Notes under the pieces: model-generated
Databases searched by the model: none
What the model saw: only the letters and a program-made list of their open reading frames with translations
What the model was told of the DNA's origin: nothing
In this document: positions 56,949-64,000 of the stretch, in pieces
Position numbering within the stretch: the first letter of the stretch is position 1
Layout of the letters: each line of letters begins with the position of its first letter
DNA from: Bacillus sp. NEB1478
GTDB taxonomy: Bacteria; Bacillota; Bacilli; Bacillales; Fictibacillaceae
Length of the DNA: 64,000 nucleotides
Assembly: GCF_031582965.1 (NCBI RefSeq)
Contig: NZ_CP134049.1
Location: 2,108,001-2,172,000 of the forward strand
Direction of reading: 5' to 3'
Translations under genes and position numbers: made by a program

Positions 56949-57574
56949 GCCAATGGAACTCCTAGTGATTTAAAAATTTTTTCAAACGATCCTGGATCAG
57001 GCAGCAGAAAAAAGTGTCCTTTAACTTCGTCATCATTTTTCATGTCAACAAAAGCAGTATCAATTACAATTGCAAAATCACTCACAGTTGATATTTCTAA
57101 CAAACCGAAACTGAGAATAGCTCCTGCCATATCAATACTTGTCGCAGGAACAGAAGGCTGGAGGTTCAGTTTTGTAAAATCAGAAAACGCTGTTAGATAA
57201 GACCCTGATAATATATTGCCTATCTCTTGCAGTGCAGATAGAGACATTTCAGAGGTAAAACCATCCTCGAGCTGTATATCATGCCCTCCAAAAATATCAA
57301 AAAGCAGCTGTTCAGCCTGTTTTAAAGGAAGCATAAAGAACATACAGCCTGGAGCTTCTCCTACAATTCTTAAAAAAACGGAGGCTACAATATTCTCAGA
57401 GCCACCAACCATTTCAGTAATCTCATCAAATGAAATTACTTTGACGGATGGCACCTTCATATCAACTGCTTTATTTAATAGGGTAGAAAGAGCAGTCGCA
57501 GAATGACCCGCTCCGATATTTCCAATTTCACGAAGGATATCGAGATGTATAGGTTTAATTTTTGTGAAATCCAT
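56945..57574 (-). CDS. cheC: CheY-P phosphatase CheC
   Basis: A 209-residue protein with two CheC/CheX phosphatase helices: LREIGNIGAGHSATALS near 14-30 and LQEIGNILSGSYLTAFS near 114-130, both with the E-xx-N pair. It dephosphorylates CheY-P and is stimulated by CheD, encoded next. Confidence 0.96.
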   Translation of the reverse strand: MDFTKIKPIHLDILREIGNIGAGHSATALSTLLNKAVDMKVPSVKVISFDEITEMVGGSENIVASVFLRIVGEAPGCMFFMLPLKQAEQLLFDIFGGHDIQLEDGFTSEMSLSALQEIGNILSGSYLTAFSDFTKLNLQPSVPATSIDMAGAILSFGLLEISTVSDFAIVIDTAFVDMKNDDEVKGHFFLLPDPGSFEKIFKSLGVPLA

Positions 57575-57575
57575 C

Positions 57576-58046
57576 CTACCTGCTTCTTTCTGAATGCGTC
57601 ATTACATCCAGCTTTTCTGGATTAAGCACTTTATAAAGATCCACTAACACAAGTAGTCTTTTATCCACTTTTGCTACACTTTTGATATACTCTGCATCTA
57701 CACCCCCAACTACTTCTGGCGGCGCTTCAATAGTTTCAGCATTTAAGTCGAGCACATCGTTTGCAGCATCTACAATCAATCCTGCTTCCATCGTTCCAAC
57801 GGATACAATTATGATACGTGTTGAATCTGTATATTCCATTTCTTCTAATTCAAACCGTGATCGCAAATCAATAATCGGTGTAACAATCCCTCTTAAATTA
57901 ATTACCCCTTTAATGAAAGGAGCCGTTCTTGGAATTCTTGTAATGTGCTGCATTCTTTCAATGGATTTTACATCCTGAACTGGTACTGCGTACTCTTCAT
58001 CTTTTAATTGAAAAACAATTACTTTTAGATCATTTATTTCTGACAT
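57576..58046 (-). CDS. cheW: Chemotaxis coupling protein CheW
   Basis: A 156-residue CheW-domain protein (VIVFQLKDEEYAVPVQDVKSIERM; GVINLRGIVTPIIDLRSRF) that links receptors to CheA. It sits between cheA and cheC. Confidence 0.96.
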   Translation of the reverse strand: MSEINDLKVIVFQLKDEEYAVPVQDVKSIERMQHITRIPRTAPFIKGVINLRGIVTPIIDLRSRFELEEMEYTDSTRIIIVSVGTMEAGLIVDAANDVLDLNAETIEAPPEVVGGVDAEYIKSVAKVDKRLLVLVDLYKVLNPEKLDVMTHSERSR

Positions 58047-58061
58047 TTTATCGACCCCTTG

Positions 58062-60062
58062 TTATTTAATAAGAGCGTTGCAATCTAAAATTAAAGCCGC
58101 TTGTCCATCACCTAATATCGTAGCTCCTGAAATTGCAAAGACTGAGGTTAAATATTCACCGAGAGATTTTAGCACGATTTCTTGCTGGCCAATGAATGAA
58201 TCAACAACCAGTGCAGCCATCTTATCTCCTTTTTTCACTATGACAACTGGTAAGTGACTGCTTTCGCCAAGCGTTAAAGGTACTTCAAAGATTTCTTTTA
58301 AGAAAACTAAAGGTACAACTTTACCTCTGAAGTCGATCACTTTCTGATTATGAGCAGTAAGGATTTCTTCTTTTTTGATAATAGCTGTTTCTATTATGGA
58401 AGAAAGTGGTATCGCATACTTTTCTTTTTGTACTTCAATCAGCATGACAGACATGATCGATAAGGTTAGAGGCAGCTGAATAGAAAAAATTGTTCCATAT
58501 CCGGGAGTTGAATCAACTGTTATGATGCCGCCTAAAGATTCAATCTTGTTTTTCACTACATCCAGTCCCACTCCGCGGCCAGATATATCGGAAATCACTT
58601 CAGCAGTTGAAAATCCTGAAGCGAATAATAATTCAAAACACTGTTTATCCGTCAAATTTTCTGACATTTCTCTCGTGATAATGCCATTTTCCAAAGCTTT
58701 CTCTACTACTTTTTGTTTATTAATGCCGGCTCCATCGTCTTCAATTTCAATAAAGACATGATTACCGCTATGATAAGCTCTCAAGTAGATCGTACCCGTT
58801 TCATTTTTTCCTGATGATTGTCTTGTGTCAGGCTTTTCAATTCCATGATCGATAGAATTTCTAAGCAAATGTACAAGCGGATCTCCGATTTCATCAATAA
58901 CAGTACGATCAAGCTCCGTTTCTGCACCGATGATCTCTAGATTAACCTTCTTCTGCAGATCTTTTGATAGACCCCGTACCATCCTTGGAAAACGGTTAAA
59001 AACAGTTTCAACCGGAACCATTCGCATCGTCAGTATAATGCTTTGAAGGTCCCCTGAAACTCGGGCCATTCTTTCAACCGTTTCATTCAAGTCAGAATTC
59101 TTAAGGTTTTTTGAAATTTCTTCCAATCTGCCTCTGTCGATAACAAGTTCTTCAAACAAGTTCATGAGCTGATCGAGTCTTTCGATGTTTACCCGGATTG
59201 TTTTGTTACTCCCAGCATGATTTGATGATGACTCTTCTTTCGTTTTTTCCGTCTTTTTCACATCATGCTCAGCTGCGTTATGCACCAAAGGATCAGTCGG
59301 TTCCTTTTGGTTTTCAATTCCATTTATTTCTGAAATTAAAACCTCATCGACCTCGGAAACTTTTAATATTCTTTGTTTTACTTCTTCACTCGTTTCCTTC
59401 GTAAGGAGCGAAAGTTTAAAATCATTTTCAAATTGTTCCTGTTCCAGCTTATCTACCGAAGGCAATGTTTTAATAATTTCTCCGATCTGTTCTAACACTT
59501 CAAAGATCATATAAACGCGAGCAGCTTTTAAGATGCAATCGTTTCGAAGGCTGATTTTCATTTCATAGGCTTGAAACCCTTGTTCTTTCGATTGAAGAAT
59601 AATTTGTCTTTCATACTGGTCGTACGAATTAGAAAGTGCTGTGTCAGAAACTGCCGTATTTACAGCAGGTGACTGAATTGATTGACCTTTTTCCAGTGTT
59701 TCTAATTGAAGCACTGTTTCAGAAACGTCACGTTTTCCAGAACCGCCTTCTGAGATTGTTAATACCATGGCTTCTAAATGATCGAGTGACGCAAAAAGTA
59801 CATCAAGCACATCAGATGTAACGGTGATTTTTTTATTACGAATCGCATCCAAGACGTTTTCCATACAATGAGTCAGATTCGCAAGGTCTTCATAGCCCAT
59901 TGTGGCAGACATCCCTTTCAGTGTATGTGCTGAACGGAAAATTTCATTAACAATCGTTAATTCTTCAGGCGATTTTTCAAGTAATAATACTTGCTGGTTA
60001 ATCGATTGTAAGTGTTCTTTGCTTTCTTCTATAAAAATATCAAGATACTGTGTCATTTCCAT
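58062..60062 (-). CDS. cheA: Chemotaxis histidine kinase CheA
   Basis: A 666-residue kinase. P1 HPt with phospho-acceptor His46 (FRSAHTLKGMSATMGY), P2 response-regulator-binding region (about 155-265), P3 dimerisation (IRVNIERLDQLMNLFEELVIDR), P4 ATPase (LVHLLRNSIDHGIE; GRGVGLDVVKNKIESLGG) and P5 CheW-like. ATG 60062 has GGAGG upstream; a TTG at 60077 overlaps that site. Confidence 0.97.
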   Translation of the reverse strand: MEMTQYLDIFIEESKEHLQSINQQVLLLEKSPEELTIVNEIFRSAHTLKGMSATMGYEDLANLTHCMENVLDAIRNKKITVTSDVLDVLFASLDHLEAMVLTISEGGSGKRDVSETVLQLETLEKGQSIQSPAVNTAVSDTALSNSYDQYERQIILQSKEQGFQAYEMKISLRNDCILKAARVYMIFEVLEQIGEIIKTLPSVDKLEQEQFENDFKLSLLTKETSEEVKQRILKVSEVDEVLISEINGIENQKEPTDPLVHNAAEHDVKKTEKTKEESSSNHAGSNKTIRVNIERLDQLMNLFEELVIDRGRLEEISKNLKNSDLNETVERMARVSGDLQSIILTMRMVPVETVFNRFPRMVRGLSKDLQKKVNLEIIGAETELDRTVIDEIGDPLVHLLRNSIDHGIEKPDTRQSSGKNETGTIYLRAYHSGNHVFIEIEDDGAGINKQKVVEKALENGIITREMSENLTDKQCFELLFASGFSTAEVISDISGRGVGLDVVKNKIESLGGIITVDSTPGYGTIFSIQLPLTLSIMSVMLIEVQKEKYAIPLSSIIETAIIKKEEILTAHNQKVIDFRGKVVPLVFLKEIFEVPLTLGESSHLPVVIVKKGDKMAALVVDSFIGQQEIVLKSLGEYLTSVFAISGATILGDGQAALILDCNALIK

Positions 60063-60079
60063 AATACTAACCTCCAATT

Positions 60080-61126
60080 TTATAGATAATTCTGAATGGC
60101 AGCAGCAATAGAGTTAATGTGGACAACCTCATCTACTTTTTCGGTCAATACTGCAGACTTAGGCATTCCATATACGATGCATGATTCCTCAGCTTCTGCT
60201 ATTACAGTTGCTTCACCTGATTCTTTAAGTTTTAAGAGACCAAGTGTCCCGTCTGATCCCATTCCTGTTAAAATCACTGCGATCTTTTCATAGTTTTTTA
60301 ATTTTGCTGCACTTTCAAAAAGAACATTAACTGCTGGTCTGTGTCCTCCTACGGGAGGTTCTTTATCTAAAGCCACAAATGTTTTGCCGGCAGCTTTTTG
60401 TATAAGTCTTAAATGAAAGCCGCCAGGAGCTATGTATACCGTACCAGGCATAAGAATGTCATCTTGTTCCGCTTCTTTTACAAAAACATTTGATAGTGAA
60501 TTTAACCGATTTGCTAATGACTCTGTAAAGCCAGGAGGCATATGCTGTACAATTACGACTGGTGCCTGAATATTTGCAGGTAGTTTTGTTACCACTTCCT
60601 GAAGGGCACGCGGACCTCCGGTAGACGTACCTATTAAAATGAGTTTTGGCAGCTCATTTTTTTTCTTTGCAACGCGTGTTTCATAGTTTTGAGAGTTTGC
60701 CCTAAAACTCGTTTTAGACGTAACGTTCACTCTAGAAACCGCTATTACTTTTTCAATTAACGCTTCCTTAACTTTATGTAAATCCAGAGAGATCGCACCT
60801 GATGGCTTAGAAATGAAATCCAAAGCTCCAGCTTCCATGGCCAGTAACGTATTTTCAGCTCCCGCTTTTGTAGTACTTGAAAGCATAATGATTGGAACCG
60901 GACTGCGATTCATAATCTCTCTTACGGCTTCAATACCATCCAAAACAGGCATTTCGACATCCATTGTTACTACATCAGGTTTTAATTGTATTGTTTTTTT
61001 TACCGCTTCCTCACCATTTCTTGCTGTGTCCAAAACAGTAATTCTTGGATCTTCATTCAAGAAGTCTTTAATGAGCTTTCTCATAAAAGCAGAATCATCG
61101 ACTATAAGAACAGATATTTGCTTCAA
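60080..61126 (-). CDS. cheB: Chemotaxis methylesterase CheB
   Basis: A 348-residue protein: receiver domain with Asp56 (TMDVEMPVLDG) and a methylesterase domain with the Ser (IGTSTGGPRAL), His (VIVQHMPPGFT) and Asp (MGSDGT) triad. It removes methyl groups from receptors when phosphorylated. TTG start at 61126 with AGGTAGGGAG upstream. Confidence 0.96.
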   Translation of the reverse strand: MKQISVLIVDDSAFMRKLIKDFLNEDPRITVLDTARNGEEAVKKTIQLKPDVVTMDVEMPVLDGIEAVREIMNRSPVPIIMLSSTTKAGAENTLLAMEAGALDFISKPSGAISLDLHKVKEALIEKVIAVSRVNVTSKTSFRANSQNYETRVAKKKNELPKLILIGTSTGGPRALQEVVTKLPANIQAPVVIVQHMPPGFTESLANRLNSLSNVFVKEAEQDDILMPGTVYIAPGGFHLRLIQKAAGKTFVALDKEPPVGGHRPAVNVLFESAAKLKNYEKIAVILTGMGSDGTLGLLKLKESGEATVIAEAEESCIVYGMPKSAVLTEKVDEVVHINSIAAAIQNYL

Positions 61127-61135
61127 TATCGCTCC

Positions 61136-61993
61136 CTACCTCTCAGTAAAAAATGACTTTAACCTTGTGATAAAAGATGTATAGGATGCTTTTTGCTGCT
61201 TCGAAACTCCAGCAAAAGTTCTTGCAAGTTCCAGAACTGATTGTGACGCTTGGGAATGTGGTTTATTTATAATAAACGGGATCTGCTTTTTTACTGATTC
61301 TAATACTGTTGGATCCATAGGGATCGTTCCTAGACAAACAAGTTCTTTCTGTAAGAACTGTTTACAAACATTTCTTAGTTTAGCCGAGGTATCCTGACCT
61401 TCTTTTTCATTTTCGCATCGATTTACTGCTAGATAGAAAGGAAGGGTTTTTTCTTTAGAATAAATAAACTTCATCATCGAGTACGCATCTGTTATGGATG
61501 TGATTTCAGGAGTTGCAATCACTAATATTTCATGGCTGGATAAAATGAACTTCAATGCTGTATCTGTTACTCCAGCACCCATATCAAGAAAGATAAAATC
61601 ATAAAAGCTGCCGAGTTCCTCAAGCTGTTTAACAAAATGATTTAGCATAACATCAGTTATATTTATTAAAGAAGTAAAATTTCTCCCTCCTGCGATAGTA
61701 TGGAGCCCTTCTTTTCCTTCTTCAATGATTTCCCAAACAGAAAGTTTATTTTCCAGCATATTCATAATGTGGTGCTGTGCTTTTCTTCCTAAAATAAGAT
61801 CTACATTTCCCATTCCTACATCTAAATCAATGATGAGAACTTTTTTGCCGAGCTTTATTAATGAAAGAGCTAGATTGACGGTAATATTTGTTTTTCCTAC
61901 ACCGCCTTTCCCGCTCACTACGGCTAATACCCTCGCATCTTCTGTACTCACTGCTAATAGTTGTTTTCGAAGACTCTCCGCTTGATCAATCAT
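61136..61993 (-). CDS. flhG: Flagellar number regulator FlhG (YlxH), MinD-like ATPase
   Basis: A 285-residue P-loop ATPase with deviant Walker A SGKGGVGKT at 27-35 and IIDLDVGMGNVDLILG. It partners with FlhF to set flagellum number and position. Its ATG overlaps the end of flhF by 8 nt. Confidence 0.95.
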   Translation of the reverse strand: MIDQAESLRKQLLAVSTEDARVLAVVSGKGGVGKTNITVNLALSLIKLGKKVLIIDLDVGMGNVDLILGRKAQHHIMNMLENKLSVWEIIEEGKEGLHTIAGGRNFTSLINITDVMLNHFVKQLEELGSFYDFIFLDMGAGVTDTALKFILSSHEILVIATPEITSITDAYSMMKFIYSKEKTLPFYLAVNRCENEKEGQDTSAKLRNVCKQFLQKELVCLGTIPMDPTVLESVKKQIPFIINKPHSQASQSVLELARTFAGVSKQQKASYTSFITRLKSFFTER

Positions 61994-63107
61994 TTTGTTT
62001 TCCCTTTAAAAAATCACGTATTAATTCTTCTGCGTCTGCTTCATACATGTCGTCCGGCACATTTTGACCATTTGTTATATATCCAATAGAAACGCCATGT
62101 ATGACAGCTAAATTCACTAATGCTCCATATGTGGCCGTTTCATCTCTTTTAGTGAAAATCACTTTATCGACAGGAAGACTACTAAATTGGTTATATATCG
62201 TTTCCATATCTTTAAATTTTGAGGTCAGAGATAATACAAGATAGTTTTTCATATCTTTATCAAAATTCACGATATTTTGAAGCTCTTCAACATAAAACCG
62301 ATTTAAAAAATTTCTTCCTGCAGAATCTACCAGAACAAGATCATAGTCTATAAACTTTTCTTTTGCTTTTCTAAAATCATCCGCTGTATAAGCGATCTCA
62401 CATGGAACATTGAGAATTTCCGCATAAGTTTTTAGTTGTTCAATCGCGGCAATCCTGTAAGTATCTGTTGTAATAAAAGCGACCTTCTTACCATCCTTTA
62501 AAACGGCTTTCGCTCCGATTTTAGCGATTGTTGTGGTTTTACCTACACCAGTAGGTCCGATTAAATTTAAAAATTTTGTTTCGTATCGAAAGCCCCCAAA
62601 CTCACTTTTTTTCATGCGGGCACTTAGCCAATCTGTCAGCCACTTATTCCAATCGTATTTTTTTGCTTCTTCTTGATCAAATGATTCATACTTTTTATTC
62701 ATTACATCGATGAGTTCATCTATTAAACTCGCATCTACTTCATGTTCCATAAAGTATGTACGCCATTCTTCAATCAAATCCGGTAAATCTTTTTGCTCTT
62801 TGTTTTGATTACTTAACGTTTGCACCATTTTTTTTAGCTGCCTGATTTCCTGGGTAAGCTCTGTATCTTGAGGTTTTTCCGTCGTCACTGGCGTTTTATC
62901 AGGAAAGACGGATTTTTTAACTGATCGATATTCAACATCCTGATCAAGTCCTGCAAAAACCTCTACATTCTTTTTTGTGAAAAATCCGAGGAAGCCCCCA
63001 ACCTGTACTTCTCTCGTATTTAAAATAACGGCCCCGCTGCCAAGGTCTGCCCTTACCAATTTCATAGCTTCCGGCAGGTTGCTGGCTGAGTACTTTTTTA
63101 CTTTCAT
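61986..63107 (-). CDS. flhF: Flagellar SRP-family GTPase FlhF
   Basis: A 373-residue GTPase: basic N-terminal B domain (about 1-110), then NG domain with G1 GPTGVGKT at 184-191, DTYRIAAIEQLKTYAE, and DSAGRN in place of the usual DTAGR, and TKRDET where TKLDE is common. It targets the flagellar base to its site with FlhG. The start overlaps the flhA stop (TAATG). Confidence 0.95.
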   Translation of the reverse strand: MKVKKYSASNLPEAMKLVRADLGSGAVILNTREVQVGGFLGFFTKKNVEVFAGLDQDVEYRSVKKSVFPDKTPVTTEKPQDTELTQEIRQLKKMVQTLSNQNKEQKDLPDLIEEWRTYFMEHEVDASLIDELIDVMNKKYESFDQEEAKKYDWNKWLTDWLSARMKKSEFGGFRYETKFLNLIGPTGVGKTTTIAKIGAKAVLKDGKKVAFITTDTYRIAAIEQLKTYAEILNVPCEIAYTADDFRKAKEKFIDYDLVLVDSAGRNFLNRFYVEELQNIVNFDKDMKNYLVLSLTSKFKDMETIYNQFSSLPVDKVIFTKRDETATYGALVNLAVIHGVSIGYITNGQNVPDDMYEADAEELIRDFLKGKQND

Positions 63108-64000
63108 TAAATATTCACCACCCCTACACTTTTAACTTCCAATTCTGGCTCCAATTCGTTATAAGACAATACTGGAACATCAGGCAAGTATCTTTCGATC
63201 AGCTGCCGTACGTACATCCTAACAGCGGGAGAACATAAAATGACGAGAGATTGATCAAATGTCCTTCCTGTTTCAAGTTCTCGTGTTATGCTGTCAAAAA
63301 TCATTTGCGAGTCATTTGGATCAAGTGATAAATAGTTGCCGTGCTCAGTTTGCTGAACAGAGTCAGCAATTCTCTTTTCTACAGATCCGCCTAAAGTAAT
63401 AACATGCAGCGGCTCGTTTTCAACTGTATAGCTTTTTGAGATTTGTCTGGACAGGCCTTGACGTACATACTCCGTTAGAAGATCAGTGTCTTTCGTCATT
63501 TTTGCAAAATCAGCCATTGTTTCAAAAATAACGGCAAGATTACGTATGGAAATGCGTTCTTTTAAAAGCTTAGATAATACTTTTTGTACTTCCCCAATCG
63601 TCAGAGCATCAGGAGTAACTTCTTCCACAACTGCAGGATAAGTTTCTTTTAAATGTTCAACTAATTGCTTCGTTTCCTGACGACCAATTAATTCATGTGC
63701 ATGTTTCTTTATTATTTCTGTAAGATGAGTTGAGACGACTGAAGGCGGATCTACTACGGTATAGCCAGAGAATTCAGCACGCTCTTTCATTTCTTCACCA
63801 ATCCAAATGGCTGGCAATCCAAATGCAGGTTCCATTGTTTCAATACCTTGTATTTCCTCGTCTTCTATACCGGGACTCATAGCTAAATAATGATCTAGTA
63901 AAAGTTCACCTTTAGCGACTTGGCTGCCTTTAATTTTGATTCTATACTCATTAGGCTGCAGCTGGATGTTATCGCGGATTCGAACGACCGGTACGATCAT
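63107..64000 (-). CDS. flhA: Flagellar export protein FlhA, C-terminal cytoplasmic domain (cut by window edge)
   Basis: 297 residues continuing off the right edge. The sequence (VVRIRDNIQLQPNEYRIKIKG; VDPPSVVSTHLTEIIKKHAHELIGRQE) is the cytoplasmic C-terminal domain that forms the export ring and binds substrates and chaperones. The Met at the window edge is internal; the N-terminal membrane domain lies outside. Confidence 0.95.
   Translation of the reverse strand: MIVPVVRIRDNIQLQPNEYRIKIKGSQVAKGELLLDHYLAMSPGIEDEEIQGIETMEPAFGLPAIWIGEEMKERAEFSGYTVVDPPSVVSTHLTEIIKKHAHELIGRQETKQLVEHLKETYPAVVEEVTPDALTIGEVQKVLSKLLKERISIRNLAVIFETMADFAKMTKDTDLLTEYVRQGLSRQISKSYTVENEPLHVITLGGSVEKRIADSVQQTEHGNYLSLDPNDSQMIFDSITRELETGRTFDQSLVILCSPAVRMYVRQLIERYLPDVPVLSYNELEPELEVKSVGVVNI

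Noticed and set aside
1..64000. CRISPR array, prophage or insertion sequence
   Set aside because: No direct-repeat/spacer array beyond the four-unit 21-bp tandem (spacing too short), no phage or transposase genes; gene order is syntenic throughout.

Overview
This 64 kb window is a low-GC chromosome segment from a motile, spore-forming member of the Bacillaceae. Gene order closely follows the Bacillus subtilis recA to flhA region. Spore genes (dpaA/dpaB, spoIIIE), chemotaxis and flagellar genes (sigD, cheA/B/C/D/W, flhF, flhG, flhA), PolC-type polymerase and strong Shine-Dalgarno sites all fit. Genus is not decidable from sequence alone. Every gene I accept lies on the minus strand, so the biological order runs from high to low coordinates. 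Non-ATG starts are common (pgsA, ymfI, nupN, rnjB, mlpA, ylxY, ribF, ylxQ, cheB, spoIIIE).

In transcription order: (1) 64000-53550, the end of the flagellar/chemotaxis operon: flhA (C-terminal part only), flhF, flhG, cheB, cheA, cheW, cheC, cheD, sigD, fapA-like, a small unknown gene, swrB. (2) 53550-50050, rpsB-tsf, a 195-bp repeat element, then pyrH-frr. (3) 49900-39730, uppS, cdsA, dxr, rseP, proS, polC: isoprenoid/phospholipid supply, intramembrane proteolysis, replication. (4) 39700-32400, the rimP-nusA-ylxR-ylxQ-infB-ylxP-rbfA-truB-ribF translation operon with a clear sigma-A promoter. (5) 32400-27060, rpsO, pnpA, ylxY, mlpA. (6) 26750-21850, the dipicolinate/lysine operon dpaA-dpaB-asd-dapG-dapA. 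(7) 21850-14500, a dicarboxylate/glutamate symporter, rnjB, tepA, ylzJ, spoIIIE. (8) 14210-8700, a GntR regulator and a four-gene BMP-type nucleoside ABC transporter. (9) 8340-2180, ymfF-ymfH-ymfI (EF-P modification), ymfJ, ymfK, ymfM, pgsA. (10) 2070-1, cinA and the first 233 codons of recA, the latter behind a LexA-type operator.

Most of the window is conserved housekeeping DNA. The unexplained material is intergenic: a dispersed element of about 195 bp with imperfect terminal inverted repeats and a GC-rich core (two full copies at 8420 and 51419, two fragments at 19870 and 26960); a plus-strand promoter-structure-terminator arrangement at 21396-21639 that looks like an unannotated small RNA, in a window with no other plus-strand transcript; and an exact 21-bp-period tandem array at 29532-29615. 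Among proteins, the least understood items are the ACT plus P-loop protein YmfK, the 94-codon gene between fapA and swrB, and the deacetylase-like YlxY with a degenerate metal site. I found no CRISPR array, prophage, insertion sequence, tRNA or rRNA.
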